Below are positions 34,112-43,992 of a stretch of 64,000 nucleotides of DNA, piece by piece. The position numbers and the translations under genes are program-made. The notes below the pieces were generated by a model, which had not been told where the DNA came from, searched no databases, and worked only from the letters and a program-made list of their open reading frames with translations. The stretch lies in the NCBI GenBank assembly GCA_002840555.1, contig PHBJ01000015.1, positions 145,623 to 209,622 on the forward strand. The letters run 5' to 3'. Source of the DNA: Deltaproteobacteria bacterium HGW-Deltaproteobacteria-13. GTDB lineage: Bacteria; Desulfobacterota; Syntrophia; Syntrophales; Smithellaceae. Each line of letters opens with the position of its first letter. The stretch's first letter is position 1.

Positions 34112-35287
34112 TTATTTAACTTCCGCGTCCAGAGCCTCTTTCCGGCTAAGTCTGATCTTGCCCGACTTGTCCATTTCCAGAACCTTCACGACAACTTCAT
34201 CGCCTTCCTGCAGAACGTCGGTAACTTTATTAATTCTTTCTTTGGCGATTTGCGATATATGAAGAAGGCCTTCCGTTCCCGGCAAAATTTCGACAAATGC
34301 GCCAAAATCGACAATCTTCTTGACTGTGCCGCGATAGATTTTTCCTACTTCAGCTTCCTCGGTAAGCCATTTGACCATATTCACGGCGCGTATCGCCGCT
34401 TCCGCATCGCTCGAGGCGATGGTTACGGTACCGTCATCTTCGACATCAATGGTAACGCCTGTTTCACTGATAATCTGACGAATATTTTTGCCGCCCGACC
34501 CGATAACATTTCTCACCTGGTCTACTTTTACCTTTACCGTTGTTATACGCGGAGCGTATAGTGATATATCCGCCCGCGGCGCCGCGATGGTTTCGCGCAG
34601 CTTGCCGATGATAAAAATGCGGCCCTCACGAGCCTGATCGAGAGCTTTCCTCAAAATATCTTCCGTCAGACCGTCAATTTTAATATCCATCTGCATGGCT
34701 GTAATTCCTTTTTCCGTGCCGCAGACTTTGAAATCCATATCACCGGCATGATCTTCATCGCCCAGGATATCGGTCAGAACGACAACATCATCCCCTTCTT
34801 TTAAAAGTCCCATCGCAATTCCGGCAACAAAGTCTTTCATCGGCACACCGGCATCCATCATGGATAAGGTTCCACCGCAAACGGTGGCCATGGACGATGA
34901 GCCGTTGGACGAAAGAATCTCGGAAACAATCCTGATGGTGTAGGGAAATGTTTCCGGTGACGGCAACACGGGCACTAAAGCTTTGCGTGCTAACGCGCCA
35001 TGGCCGATTTCTCTTCTACCGGGACTGCGCTGACCTTTTGCTTCGCCCACGCTGTATGGCGGGAAATTGTAATGAAGCATGAAAGATCTCATCTCTTCAC
35101 CGCCGATAAAATCGATCCGCTGTTCATCCGCTGAAGTCCCCAGAGTAACAACGGCCAGGGCCTGCGTCTCACCGCGGTTAAATAAAGCCGAACCATGCGT
35201 GCGGGGTAAAACACCGACTTCGGCGCTGATGGGCCGGATTTCCGTTGATGTTCTTCCGTCAATACGCTTTTTCTCATTGATAATCAT
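34112..35287 (-). CDS. pnp: Polynucleotide phosphorylase, C-terminal part (split gene)
   Basis: This part carries the second RNase PH domain ([17 protein letters not shown], then [16 protein letters not shown] with the catalytic acidic residues), the KH domain ([17 protein letters not shown]) and the S1 domain ([18 protein letters not shown]). PNPase phosphorolytically degrades RNA and normally is one chain of about 700 residues. Here the coding sequence is broken. The in-frame ATG at 35287 overlaps the stop of the N-terminal part (ATGA) but has no clear ribosome-binding site. A -1 shift at 35332-35338 would join both parts into 701 residues. Confidence 0.9.
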   Translation of the reverse strand: MIINEKKRIDGRTSTEIRPISAEVGVLPRTHGSALFNRGETQALAVVTLGTSADEQRIDFIGGEEMRSFMLHYNFPPYSVGEAKGQRSPGRREIGHGALARKALVPVLPSPETFPYTIRIVSEILSSNGSSSMATVCGGTLSMMDAGVPMKDFVAGIAMGLLKEGDDVVVLTDILGDEDHAGDMDFKVCGTEKGITAMQMDIKIDGLTEDILRKALDQAREGRIFIIGKLRETIAAPRADISLYAPRITTVKVKVDQVRNVIGSGGKNIRQIISETGVTIDVEDDGTVTIASSDAEAAIRAVNMVKWLTEEAEVGKIYRGTVKKIVDFGAFVEILPGTEGLLHISQIAKERINKVTDVLQEGDEVVVKVLEMDKSGKIRLSRKEALDAEVK

Positions 35288-36216
35288 GCCGCGTATAATT
35301 TTGCTTTCCAGTTCTTCGATAATTGCAGCAACTTTTTTACAAAGTGCGCCATCGTCCCCACGCTTTCACGCACTTCACCAAGTTTACTGTAGCGTTCCAG
35401 CTTGCGCGGCATGCTGTATCCTTCTTTAAGACCGGCTAATGCTTCACCGCTGACACGGGCTGTCAGTTCTTCATCCTTAACCACCTCGGCAACCGGCCTT
35501 TTGGCTTTGCCAATGGCCTCGCGCATTTTATCCTGGAGATCAATCAAAGGACGAATTGCTTCCAGGCCGAATTGAATAGCATCGACAATTACATTTTCGG
35601 CGACTTCTTTGGCATCGCCTTCCATCATGACCAGTTCAACGTCGTAGGCCTTTCCTGTTTTACCGGGCATTACTTTCCGCCCGACCATGAAAATGTTAAT
35701 CTCACATTCCTGGATTTTTTCCGAAGACGGATTACAAATAAACTGGCCGTCAATCCGGCCTACGCGTACGCCGGCAATCGGTCCCTTAAAGGGGATATTG
35801 GATATTTCCAAAGCGGCCGAAGCTCCCAGCATTGCCGCAACAACTGAATCGTTTTCTTTATCCACGGAAAGAACCGTGGCGATCAACTGCGTTTCCGAAT
35901 AATACCCCTTGGGGAACAAGGGTCGTATTGACCGGTCAATGATACGGGACGTTAAAATTTCCCGCTCGTTGGGACGGCCTTCGCGTTTAAAAAATCCGCC
36001 GGGAATTTTCCCCGCGGCAAAAGTCATTTCCTGATAATCCACCGTTAAAGGCAGAAAATCCACTCCTTCACGAATGCTTTTTAATGAAACCGCCGTAACT
36101 AAAACAACTGTATCACCGTAGTAAACCAGCATCGCCCCATCAGCCTGCGCGGCGACATAATCCGCTTTCAGGGTGATATTTCGCCCGGCAAAATCCGCAC
36201 TGAATATCGTACTCAT
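35284..36216 (-). CDS. pnp: Polynucleotide phosphorylase, N-terminal part (split gene)
   Basis: This part has the first RNase PH domain ([61 protein letters not shown]; key pattern [14 protein letters not shown]) and the helical linker domain. The 310-residue frame ends abnormally: after MAHFVKK the family-like continuation [15 protein letters not shown] is found only in the -1 frame. As read, the product would lack the catalytic second PH domain, KH and S1. It follows rpsO by 139 bases, the classical order, with a large inverted repeat between. Confidence 0.9.
   Translation of the reverse strand: MSTIFSADFAGRNITLKADYVAAQADGAMLVYYGDTVVLVTAVSLKSIREGVDFLPLTVDYQEMTFAAGKIPGGFFKREGRPNEREILTSRIIDRSIRPLFPKGYYSETQLIATVLSVDKENDSVVAAMLGASAALEISNIPFKGPIAGVRVGRIDGQFICNPSSEKIQECEINIFMVGRKVMPGKTGKAYDVELVMMEGDAKEVAENVIVDAIQFGLEAIRPLIDLQDKMREAIGKAKRPVAEVVKDEELTARVSGEALAGLKEGYSMPRKLERYSKLGEVRESVGTMAHFVKKLLQLSKNWKAKLYAA
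35332..35338 (-). other. A AAA AAG heptamer at the pnp frame break
   Basis: In the zero frame the codons are GTA AAA AAG, which gives the heptamer A AAA AAG, the same slippery sequence as E. coli dnaX. Re-reading the last G by a -1 slip gives GTT GCT GCA ATT ATC GAA and runs directly into the C-terminal part. A GGGGA lies about 15 bases upstream. No strong stem-loop is visible downstream. A lost A in an A7 run would look identical. Confidence 0.8.
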
Positions 36217-36260
36217 AATCTTTCCTCCATTTTATTTTTTAGGTGCTGTCATAGGAAATC

Positions 36261-36345
36261 CAAGGGCGAAACGCATAAAACAACAACCTTGAGACGTGCT
36301 TTGCGTCTCAATTACGGTCAAGTTACCTTATGCCTTCCGCCCTTG
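36261..36345 (-). promoter_or_regulatory. Nested stem structure in the rpsO-pnp leader
   Basis: Three concentric or adjacent complementary pairs span the gap: CAAGGGCG/CGCCCTTG (36261-36268 with 36338-36345), GCATAA/TTATGC (36273-36278 with 36328-36333) and TTGAGACG/CGTCTCAA (36289-36296 with 36304-36311). In E. coli the pnp leader forms a long duplex cut by RNase III and PNPase for autocontrol. This may be the equivalent, or a rpsO 3'-end structure. Confidence 0.55.
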
Positions 36346-36355
36346 AATAATTTCT

Positions 36356-36622
36356 TTATTTTCTTAGGCCTAGACGCTTAATAACATTTCTGTATCTTTC
36401 TACATCATTACCTTTAATGTAATTGAGAAGCCTTCTTCTCTGACCAACCAGCTTGAGCAGGCCGCGGCGTGAATGATGATCTTTTTTATGCTCTTTAAAA
36501 TGCTCCGTCAAATACTCTATTCTGGCGCTCAAAAGAGCAATCTGGACTTCGGGAGACCCCGTATCCTTTTCATTAAGCCGATAATCTGCAATGACTGCTT
36601 TCCTCTTTTCCAAAGTTAACAC
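36356..36622 (-). CDS. rpsO: 30S ribosomal protein S15
   Basis: S15 is a primary 16S rRNA-binding protein of the 30S platform. The 88-residue sequence has [22 protein letters not shown], with the S15 signature [25 protein letters not shown] (key pattern DHHSRRGL...RRRLLNYL). Its length is normal. It lies between truB and pnp, as in most proteobacteria, with AAGGAGGG before the start. Autogenous translational control is known for the family but not read here. Confidence 0.97.
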   Translation of the reverse strand: MLTLEKRKAVIADYRLNEKDTGSPEVQIALLSARIEYLTEHFKEHKKDHHSRRGLLKLVGQRRRLLNYIKGNDVERYRNVIKRLGLRK

Positions 36623-36679
36623 GCTTTTCCCTCCTTATAACCTAATTAAATTTTTATTGTAATTTTTCTCATTCACTAA

Positions 36680-37612
36680 CTAATTGTTAAACACCCTGAC
36701 AATTTTGGCTGCCTGCATCTTCCCATCGAATTCAGAAAACTTATTCACCGGCGCCAGCATTTCCGCAACCGCCAGAAGATATCCTTTGTTGATGAATTTT
36801 ACCATATCTCCGGCTTTAAGCAAGGGGAGATCATGCTCTTTCATCATTTCCACTGAAGGCTGCCAACCATTGCGCAACTTCGCCGCGGAACGATCTTCCA
36901 GTTCAATTGAGCAAAGCAATGGTAATAATTCCGTCATCGGTAATATCTTCTTTGCAAGTTCTTCTTTTTTATTGCTGCAATCATAATCACTCAAACAAAC
37001 AGCCATCTCCTCTGAAAAAATCCCGCTCTTCAAACGGCGAAGACTGTACAAACACGCTCCCGTTCCCAGCACATCTCCGATATCGGAACAAAGCGTTCTG
37101 ATATAAGTGCCTTTGGAACAAACCACCCGGAAAGTGACACGGGGGAAAGAAATGTCCTCAATCACAAGACTATAAATCGTAACCTCCCGCGGCTCCATAT
37201 CCAGAAAGACACCGCTTCTCGCATATTTATATAAAGGCTTGCCGCAGTATTTAACCGCAGAATATGCGGGGGGAATCTGTTTAATTTCTCCCACCATTTG
37301 CGACATGACCGCTCTTATTTCTTCTGTGGAGACAAAATTACCGGATTGGCTGATAATTTTACCTTCCATATCCAAAGTGTCCGTTTTCACGCCAAGCAGC
37401 ATGGTCGCCAGGTATTCTTTGTTTTCGCCCATCAGAAGATTGGCTAACTTTGTCGCTTCATTCAAACATATCGGGAGCACTCCCGTAACCATAGGGTCAA
37501 GCGTCCCGGTGTGGCCCGCCTTTTTTACTCCCAGAATTTTTTTCACTTCACTGACAACATCGTGCGACGTTTTGCCCGCCGGCTTGTCAATGACGATAAC
37601 GCCATCCATCAT
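36680..37612 (-). CDS. truB: tRNA pseudouridine-55 synthase TruB
   Basis: TruB makes pseudouridine 55 in the tRNA T loop. The 310-residue protein has VIDKPAGKTSHDVV, the catalytic aspartate in HTGTLDPMVTGVL and the later CSKGTYIRTLCSDIG. The C-terminal PUA-like domain begins near ELEDRSAAKLRNGW. It lies 5 bases after nrnA and 57 before rpsO on the same strand. Confidence 0.96.
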   Translation of the reverse strand: MMDGVIVIDKPAGKTSHDVVSEVKKILGVKKAGHTGTLDPMVTGVLPICLNEATKLANLLMGENKEYLATMLLGVKTDTLDMEGKIISQSGNFVSTEEIRAVMSQMVGEIKQIPPAYSAVKYCGKPLYKYARSGVFLDMEPREVTIYSLVIEDISFPRVTFRVVCSKGTYIRTLCSDIGDVLGTGACLYSLRRLKSGIFSEEMAVCLSDYDCSNKKEELAKKILPMTELLPLLCSIELEDRSAAKLRNGWQPSVEMMKEHDLPLLKAGDMVKFINKGYLLAVAEMLAPVNKFSEFDGKMQAAKIVRVFNN

Positions 37613-37617
37613 AACGA

Positions 37618-38568
37618 CTAAAGTTCCCTTACCGCCTGAATAATCTGCGATTTGATTGAATCAATATCACCTTTCATCCAACAGGACGAGGCGTGGATAT
37701 GACCTCCGCCGCCAAATTTTTTCGCCACCTTCTCCACATTAACCTGGGCTTTGGAACGCAGGCTCAGTTTGAAATTATCCTCTCCTCTTTGCGTGTAAAG
37801 CACGGACACCTCAATGCCGCTTACCGTGCGCGGAATATCAACAAACCCTTCCGTGTGTTCCCAGGCCGCGCCTGTATCCCGTAAATCTTTTTGCGTAACC
37901 ACCATGGACCCGACCTTGCTTTCCAGATCCAGGGACAATGTTTCCAGCGCCTTAGCCAGCAATTTTAATCTTGCCGGAGAATCATTTTCATAAACATTTT
38001 CCGCTATCCATTGCGGATTGGCGCCGTTTTCCACCAAGTGCCCTGCCGCCAGAAATGTTTCCTCCGTCGTACTCGAGTAACGGAAACTGCCGGTATCCGT
38101 TATGATCGCCGCGTACAAATTGGTGCTGATATCTTTGGACATTTTAAAGCGCATTTCCCGCATCAAACGAAACAGCAATTCGCCGGTGGAGCTGGCCTTG
38201 GCATCCAGTATTTTCAAAGCACTAAAACCGTTATTGGAAACATGGTGATCAATATTAATGAGTCTTTTAATCTTTTTGATATTTTCCGCTTCATCCCCGA
38301 CTCTTGTCAAATCACTGCAATCAAGAATCATGCCGGTATCGTACTGCTCCACATCACTCAGATTATGAATTATATTCTGCGCCGCCGGCAAAAACCGGTA
38401 ACGTTCGGGCGTACGATCCTGATTATAAATAACCGCCTTCTTCCCCAATTCTTTTAACATCAGATAAAGAGCCAGTTCCGAACCCAGAGCGTCTCCATCG
38501 AGCCTTACGTGAGCGGTGATTAAAAAGTTTTGCCCTTCATTGATCGCTTTAATAACTTTACTGATCAT
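37618..38568 (-). CDS. nrnA: DHH-family oligoribonuclease / pAp phosphatase
   Basis: NrnA-type proteins degrade short RNA oligonucleotides and dephosphorylate 3'-phosphoadenosine 5'-phosphate. The 316-residue protein carries the DHH metal motifs: HVRLDGDALGSE, DCSDLTR and NIDHHVSN. The DHHA1 domain has GGGGHIHASSCW. It starts 11 bases inside the rbfA gene, a coupled junction. In this operon, between rbfA and truB, its role in RNA turnover matches its neighbours. Confidence 0.93.
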   Translation of the reverse strand: MISKVIKAINEGQNFLITAHVRLDGDALGSELALYLMLKELGKKAVIYNQDRTPERYRFLPAAQNIIHNLSDVEQYDTGMILDCSDLTRVGDEAENIKKIKRLINIDHHVSNNGFSALKILDAKASSTGELLFRLMREMRFKMSKDISTNLYAAIITDTGSFRYSSTTEETFLAAGHLVENGANPQWIAENVYENDSPARLKLLAKALETLSLDLESKVGSMVVTQKDLRDTGAAWEHTEGFVDIPRTVSGIEVSVLYTQRGEDNFKLSLRSKAQVNVEKVAKKFGGGGHIHASSCWMKGDIDSIKSQIIQAVREL

Positions 38569-38920
38569 TCTTATTTTCCTGCCCGGCTATCTGGGCCAAT
38601 AATTTTTCAATGCGGTTGCCGTATGCAAAAGATTGATCATGAACAAAAGTAAGTTCCGGCACGCAGCGCAACTGTATGCGTTTACCCAGTTCCCTGCGGA
38701 TAAAACCGGCAGCCTGAGTCAAACCGGCTTTTATTTCGGGGGAACATTCATCTTTTCCCATTTCCACAAAATAAATTTTGGCGTTACGCAGATCGTCGGT
38801 CACTTTGACCGATGTGATCGTCACTGAATGCAACCGCGGATCTTTCACTTCTTTCATTATAATATCGAACATATCCGCCCTGATCAATTCGGCGACTCTG
38901 TCCGCTCTTTTAAAGTTCAT
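38558..38920 (-). CDS. rbfA: Ribosome-binding factor A
   Basis: RbfA is a KH-like 30S maturation factor. From the ATG at 38920 the product is 120 residues starting MNFKRADRVAELIR, exactly where the family begins, with ITSVKVTDDLRNAKIYF and LRCVPELTFVHDQS. An open frame extends 46 residues upstream inside the DUF503 gene but is unlike RbfA. It overlaps nrnA downstream by 11 bases and the DUF503 gene upstream by 11, so the run is tightly coupled. Confidence 0.93.
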   Translation of the reverse strand: MNFKRADRVAELIRADMFDIIMKEVKDPRLHSVTITSVKVTDDLRNAKIYFVEMGKDECSPEIKAGLTQAAGFIRRELGKRIQLRCVPELTFVHDQSFAYGNRIEKLLAQIAGQENKNDQ

Positions 38921-39197
38921 CGTACTTACTTGTTTTCCAGTCAGCCGCTTCCAGAAAACTGGAAACAACCATAATCTCTGTTTTGCTGTCCAATATTTCC
39001 GCCACCTGCAAATTTTCAATAAACCGAAGCAAATGATCAAGAGCGCCTGTTTCCGCAATCGTTACATTAAATTCGTTTTGCGCGCGTTTCAAAATTTTGT
39101 TCAAAACGCTTCTTTTTTCTTTTAAAGAGCCGCTTTCCGGGATTCGTAAATTTATGATTCCATACCCGATAACCATAAAGTTTTTCTCCGAATCCAA
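38910..39197 (-). CDS. DUF503 (YlxP-like) protein
   Basis: This small protein of 95 residues has the DUF503 pattern LRIPESGSLKEKRSVLNKIL and the C-terminal SSFLEAAD. Family members lie between infB and rbfA in many bacteria and are thought to assist 30S assembly; B. subtilis calls it YlxP. The exact start could be the later MVIGYG at about residue 8. It overlaps rbfA by 11 bases. Confidence 0.88.
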   Translation of the reverse strand: MDSEKNFMVIGYGIINLRIPESGSLKEKRSVLNKILKRAQNEFNVTIAETGALDHLLRFIENLQVAEILDSKTEIMVVSSFLEAADWKTSKYDEL

Positions 39198-39234
39198 ACC
39201 ATCATGGAGAATCAGAAATCATCAGCCGGGAACG

Positions 39235-41898
39235 CTAAGACTTTTCAACATTCTGTTCCAGTTTCTTTTCCATTTCCTCTACCACATAAGCTTCTATGAC
39301 ATCGCCCGAATGAATATCATTAAATCCGTCAATGCTGATGCCGCATTCGAAACCGGCCGCCACTTCCCTGGCATCATCTTTAAACCGTTTGAGTGATAGA
39401 ATTTTTCCATCAAAAACCACCACGCTGTCGCGGACCAGTTTCACATTGTTACTGCGCATGATCTTCCCGTCGGTTACATAGCAACCGGCAATGGTCCCGA
39501 CTTTGGGCACCTTGAAAAGTTCGCGGACTTCCGCGCGGCCCTGAACAACTTCCTTGTATTCCGGCTCCAGAAGTCCTTCCATGGCCGCCCGCACATCTGT
39601 AATAACATTATAAATAATGTCATAAAGCTTGATCTCCACGCCTTCCTGCTGAGCAATATCTACTACCCGCGCGTCAGGCCTTACGTTAAATCCGATAATA
39701 ATTGCCTGTGAAGCGGAAGCAAGCATAACATCTGTCTCGGTGATGGCGCCGGTGGAACTATGAATAATCCTGAGTTTTATGTCATCGTTGGAGAGCTTGT
39801 TTAAAGCGTCGGAAATCGCCTCTATCGAGCCCTGTACATCGGCTTTGATAATGACATTACACTCCTTCACACCTTCTTTTATTCTCTGATAGAGCTGTTC
39901 CAGTGTAACTTTGGAGAAAGAAGAAAGCTCTTTTTCTCTCGCTTTTCTGGTCCAGTAATCGGCAATGCCGCGCGCTTTCTTTTCGTCTTCCACGCAGAAA
40001 AATTCCGCTCCGGTTTGAGGCACGCTGGAAAAACCGATAACCTCCACCGGCATTGAAGGCCCGGCTTCTTTAATGCGCCTGCCCTGATCATTAATCATAG
40101 CCCGTACACGGCCGAATTCAGTTTTGGAAACAAAGGAATCGCCTTCTTTCAGAGTGCCTTCCTGAATTAAAACCGTCGCAACAGGGCCACGGCCGCGATC
40201 CAACTTAGCCTCAATAATAATACCGCGGGCAGGGAGATCAGGATTGGCTTTCAGCTCCATAACATCCGCCTGCAGCAGAATCATTTCCAGCAATTCTTCA
40301 ATATTGAGTTTCTTTTTAGCGGACACCTCGCAGAAAATCGTTTCACCGCCCCACTGTTCGGATAAAAGACCGTGTTCGGTAAGAGACTGTTTGATTTTTT
40401 CGGGATCAGCGCCGGGTTTATCAATTTTATTGATCGCCACGATAATAGGCACTCCGGCAACCTTGGAGTGATTGATGGCCTCTACGGTTTGATTCATCAC
40501 GCCGTCGTCGGCGGCCACAACCAAAACAACTATATCGGTTACCTGCGCTCCACGCGCCCGCATCGCCGTAAATGCTTCGTGCCCGGGAGTATCTAGAAAA
40601 ACTATGTCCCGGTCGTTGATGTGAACATGATAAGCGCCGATGGCCTGGGTAATTCCACCAGCTTCGCCATCAATAACATTGGACTGCCTTATTACATCTA
40701 AAAGTGAGGTTTTACCATGATCAACGTGCCCCATAATAGTTACAACCGGCGCCCGCGGTTTGAGATTTTCAGGAGTTGACGGAGTTTTCAATGCGGATTC
40801 TTCAAATTCCATTTCCGCCGGTTCCACCTGGAAACTGAATTCTGCGGCAACAAGGGTGGCCGTATCGTAATCTATGGCTTGATTGATGGTAGCCATAACA
40901 TCCATGGACATCAATTTGTTGATTATTTCACTTGCCTTTACACCCATTCTTTTGGCGAAGTCGCCTACTGTAATTGTTTCTCCAACTTTGATGCGCCTCT
41001 TAATCGCCTTGGGAACGGTAATTTCCGTTTTCTTCATTTTGGCCGGAGTAGCTTTTTTGCCATCCCGCCACTTGGCAAAAATTATCTCCTGATCTTCCTG
41101 CTTTTTCAGTCTCTTTTCGATTTTTTTCTCTAAAATCTTGCGCTGCGGTATTTTCTTTTCTTCTTCTATAAATACCTCAACCTGGGGCTTGCCCTTCTTT
41201 TTCGGCTTTTCCGGCAGGGGAGTGGATATTCTTTCGCCCGGTTTCAGAGGCGCTTTGTGAGGAGCCGTTTTTTCAGTTTCCGGCCTGGTAATTCTATGTT
41301 TAACAATGATAGCCGGTTTTACGGAAGCGGGCGGAGGCTGTTTTGTTTTTTCCCCCACAGTTGCTTCTGCGGCAGGTACAGCACCGGATTCCTCTTTTGT
41401 TTCCGTTTTCGTCTCAGCTTTTATTTCAGCTTTTGTCTCTATCTTCGGTATTTTTTCTTTGGGCTGCTCAGGAACCGCTTCCTCTTTCCCGGGAACAGGA
41501 GCTTCAGAAGGCTTTTCTTTTTTGATGATATCAACTTTTGCCGCAGGTTGTGTTGGAGATACTTTCTGGGGCTTTTCTTCCGCCAAATCTTTTCCCGGAT
41601 GCTCCACTTTCTTCGCCGGAATTTCTTCAACAGGAGCAGGAGCTTCTTCAACCGGTATCTCCACAGCGGTAACGACAGTTCTACGCCTGATTACCGTTGT
41701 TTTTATTCTTTGCTCCACAACTTCGCGAAGTTCACCGGCCGTCACTTCTTTTTTCGCTCTTTCCACCTCATCTTCATCCAGAGATGCGGAAGCTGACTTA
41801 ACCGGAATGCCAATTTTTTCCAAACGAGCGATCAGGACCTTACTTTCCAGACCCAGCTCTTTGGCTAATTCATAAACTCGCTTTTTCGGCATGCGCAA
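39235..41898 (-). CDS. infB: Translation initiation factor IF-2
   Basis: IF-2 is the GTPase that places initiator tRNA on the ribosome. The 887-residue protein has an N-terminal IF2N domain ([14 protein letters not shown]), a long Glu/Lys/Pro/Ala-rich linker (about 60-290), a second IF2N domain ([19 protein letters not shown]), the G domain (G1 [10 protein letters not shown]3 DTPGHEAF, G4 NKID) and C-terminal beta barrels. The linker explains the extra length. It follows nusA by 32 bases. Confidence 0.97.
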   Translation of the reverse strand: MRMPKKRVYELAKELGLESKVLIARLEKIGIPVKSASASLDEDEVERAKKEVTAGELREVVEQRIKTTVIRRRTVVTAVEIPVEEAPAPVEEIPAKKVEHPGKDLAEEKPQKVSPTQPAAKVDIIKKEKPSEAPVPGKEEAVPEQPKEKIPKIETKAEIKAETKTETKEESGAVPAAEATVGEKTKQPPPASVKPAIIVKHRITRPETEKTAPHKAPLKPGERISTPLPEKPKKKGKPQVEVFIEEEKKIPQRKILEKKIEKRLKKQEDQEIIFAKWRDGKKATPAKMKKTEITVPKAIKRRIKVGETITVGDFAKRMGVKASEIINKLMSMDVMATINQAIDYDTATLVAAEFSFQVEPAEMEFEESALKTPSTPENLKPRAPVVTIMGHVDHGKTSLLDVIRQSNVIDGEAGGITQAIGAYHVHINDRDIVFLDTPGHEAFTAMRARGAQVTDIVVLVVAADDGVMNQTVEAINHSKVAGVPIIVAINKIDKPGADPEKIKQSLTEHGLLSEQWGGETIFCEVSAKKKLNIEELLEMILLQADVMELKANPDLPARGIIIEAKLDRGRGPVATVLIQEGTLKEGDSFVSKTEFGRVRAMINDQGRRIKEAGPSMPVEVIGFSSVPQTGAEFFCVEDEKKARGIADYWTRKAREKELSSFSKVTLEQLYQRIKEGVKECNVIIKADVQGSIEAISDALNKLSNDDIKLRIIHSSTGAITETDVMLASASQAIIIGFNVRPDARVVDIAQQEGVEIKLYDIIYNVITDVRAAMEGLLEPEYKEVVQGRAEVRELFKVPKVGTIAGCYVTDGKIMRSNNVKLVRDSVVVFDGKILSLKRFKDDAREVAAGFECGISIDGFNDIHSGDVIEAYVVEEMEKKLEQNVEKS

Positions 41899-41930
41899 AT
41901 ATCTCCATATTAAATTTCTTGGTTTTCAGG

Positions 41931-43205
41931 TTATGAATCCTTTTTATCTCCAGCGATTTCGTCGTTTAAAATTTTACCAGCGGTTTCAATCAATTGCTGG
42001 GCTGTCTTCTCACCTATTCCGGGAATTGCAGATAACATTTCGGGCTCGGTTGCGGCCATCATGGCAAGGCTTTTAATGCCTTTACTGAAGAGTTTCTCCG
42101 CCATAGCCGGACCCACTCCTGTAATCTTCGTCAGATCGTTTTGTCCTGGTTGTCCTTCTTCCTGAGCGGCAACCATTGTTTCGCTCTTCATATCAATATT
42201 CCATCCCGTGAGCTTAACCGCCAACCGGACATTTTGTCCGTTCTTGCCGATAGCCAGAGAAAGCTGATCATCGGGAACGATTACCGTCATGGTATGGTTT
42301 TCATCATCAACAAATACCCGGTTAACCTTGGCCGGAGACAGGGAGCTGCTCACATACTTGGCCGCATCATCGCTGTACGGAATAATGTCTATCTTTTCGC
42401 CGCGCAATTCCTGCACCACACTTTGAACCCGCGAGCCTCTCATCCCCACGCAGGCGCCCACGGGATCAATATCCTTATCCTTGGACCTGACGGCAATTTT
42501 CCCCCGCTTGCCCGGCTCCCGGGCCACATTGATAATATCGATAAGCCCTTCGGAAATTTCCGGAACTTCCACTTCAAAAAGCGCTTTTAAAAATGAAGGA
42601 TGCGTGCGGGACAGGATGATCTGCAATCCTTTGGTATTCTTTTTTACTTCCACAATATAGGCGCGGATTCTTTCGCCGCGTTTATAAGTTTCGCGATGAA
42701 TTTGTTCCGTCGGGGGCACGATGCCTTCCGCGCGTCCGAGATTGACGATAATGCTGCCGCCCTCAAACCTTTGAGCAAAGCCGTTTACCAATTCGCCTTT
42801 GCGGTCTTTGTACTCATCATAGATATTATCGCATTCCGCGTCTTTAACTCTTTGAATAATTATTTGTTTGGCCATTTGCACGGCAATCCGGCCGAATGCG
42901 CTTGTTTCAATCTTCATGCCCAGAGAGTCACCGGGCTCCGCGCCTTCATCAAGAGTTTTTCTCGCTTCTTCCTTGGAGATTTGTGTTTCATGATCCAGAA
43001 CTTTATCAACAACAGTTTTGAACTGAAAAACTTCAACTTCTCCGGTCTCATCATTGTAATGGGCTTCGATCTCTACGTTTTGTCCGAATTTTTTACTTGC
43101 AGCCGTAAGCATTGCCGCTTCAAGGGCTTCGACAATAATTTCTTTATTAATACCTCTGTCCTTACCCATCTGTTCGATCAGACGTTTAAGTTCTGGCAAC
43201 AACAT
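41931..43205 (-). CDS. nusA: Transcription factor NusA
   Basis: NusA modulates RNA polymerase pausing, termination and antitermination. The 424-residue protein has the N-terminal polymerase-binding domain (KDRGINKEIIVEALEAA), an S1 domain (about 130-200), two KH domains (VGACVGMRGSRVQSVVQEL and LAIGKNGQNVRLA) and a C-terminal helix-hairpin-helix tail (ITGVGPAMAEKLF, IPGIGEKTAQQL). It lies between rimP (56 bases upstream) and infB. NusA itself may act at the terminator ahead of rimP. Confidence 0.97.
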   Translation of the reverse strand: MLLPELKRLIEQMGKDRGINKEIIVEALEAAMLTAASKKFGQNVEIEAHYNDETGEVEVFQFKTVVDKVLDHETQISKEEARKTLDEGAEPGDSLGMKIETSAFGRIAVQMAKQIIIQRVKDAECDNIYDEYKDRKGELVNGFAQRFEGGSIIVNLGRAEGIVPPTEQIHRETYKRGERIRAYIVEVKKNTKGLQIILSRTHPSFLKALFEVEVPEISEGLIDIINVAREPGKRGKIAVRSKDKDIDPVGACVGMRGSRVQSVVQELRGEKIDIIPYSDDAAKYVSSSLSPAKVNRVFVDDENHTMTVIVPDDQLSLAIGKNGQNVRLAVKLTGWNIDMKSETMVAAQEEGQPGQNDLTKITGVGPAMAEKLFSKGIKSLAMMAATEPEMLSAIPGIGEKTAQQLIETAGKILNDEIAGDKKDS

Positions 43206-43261
43206 TTATAAAGTCCTCCCTTTTCTTAGCTGATATATTACAGAATTTCAGCCTCCCGGCA

Positions 43262-43756
43262 TTAATTCTCTTTTGAATACTTGCCATCCCCGTCATCGAC
43301 AAGATTAGCTTTCACAACCTCCTGCCTGGGAATCCGGTAAATTTTTCCGGCTATTTCTATCAAAACCATTTTTCGGCCGGCTTCTTCAATAAAATCTGTG
43401 AGAATACCGCGAAAATTCTTAATTCCATCAATTTTTTCGTTTGTTTTTACGATTACATTGGAATTCTTATATTTTACAAAATCCTGATCGCGCGATATCG
43501 GCCTGTCCAGACCGGGCGAAGAGACCTCCAGCGTGTAAGCGCTGTTGATTACCTCACGAATATCAAAAATATCACCTAACTGGTTGCTTATATTGGCACA
43601 ATCATCAAGCGTGATTCCACATTCCTTATCCAGAAACAACCGGATTATCCAGCGTGAATGCATTTTTATGCATTCCACATGAATCAATTCCATTCCTTCC
43701 GAAGCAACGACAGGCTCAGCCAGCTGCCTGATTTTTTCTTTTATCTCATTATCCAT
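43262..43756 (-). CDS. rimP: Ribosome maturation factor RimP
   Basis: RimP helps early 30S assembly. The 164-residue protein has the two-domain layout: an N-terminal alpha/beta part (GMELIHVECIKMHSRWIIRLFLD, with CGITLDDCANIS) and a C-terminal SH3-like barrel starting after LEVSSPGLDRPI. It heads the nusA operon. An intrinsic terminator ends only 15 bases before its ATG, so expression must come from readthrough of the tRNA-Gly transcript or a promoter overlapping that hairpin. Confidence 0.94.
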   Translation of the reverse strand: MDNEIKEKIRQLAEPVVASEGMELIHVECIKMHSRWIIRLFLDKECGITLDDCANISNQLGDIFDIREVINSAYTLEVSSPGLDRPISRDQDFVKYKNSNVIVKTNEKIDGIKNFRGILTDFIEEAGRKMVLIEIAGKIYRIPRQEVVKANLVDDGDGKYSKEN

Positions 43757-43766
43757 ATTAGTCCAG

Positions 43767-43794
43767 AAAACAAAAAAGTGGGCATGAGCCCACT
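43767..43794 (-). terminator. Intrinsic terminator between tRNA-Gly and rimP
   Basis: On the minus strand AGTGGGC and GCCCACT form a 7-bp stem (43777-43794) with a 4-base loop, followed by TTTTTTGTTTT. It would end the tRNA-Gly transcript. Its closeness to the rimP start makes it a likely attenuator for the whole nusA operon. Confidence 0.75.
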
Positions 43795-43896
43795 CATCAA
43801 TACAACGTTATCGATGGTTTGATAATTTGCTAACACATCACAAAGGACAAAGCAAGCAAAAAGATTACGGCAAATAGCCGCCTGATGAGCGGAAAA

Positions 43897-43971
43897 TGGA
43901 GCGGGCGACCGGGCTCGAACCGGCGACGTCCAGCTTGGGAAGCTGACATTCTACCACTGAATTACGCCCGC
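43897..43971 (-). tRNA. tRNA-Gly (anticodon CCC)
   Basis: The minus strand folds as a full cloverleaf. The acceptor stem is GCGGGCG/CGCCCGC, with discriminator U and encoded CCA (43897-43899). The D arm is AATTCAGTGGTAGAAT. The anticodon stem TCAGC/GCTGG encloses loop TTCCCAA, giving anticodon CCC, which reads GGG. The T arm is GCCGG-TTCGAGC-CCGGT. It sits upstream of rimP-nusA-infB, the place where E. coli carries metY. Confidence 0.95.
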
Positions 43972-43992
43972 CGCCCGCTCATAAGGGCGCTA

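Noticed and set aside
41257-41875. Two open frames of about 180-190 residues on the plus strand
   Set aside because: They are antisense to the repetitive charged linker of infB; their Ser/Phe-rich composition comes from its codon bias.
42600-43211. A 203-residue open frame on the plus strand
   Set aside because: It is antisense to the N-terminal part of nusA.
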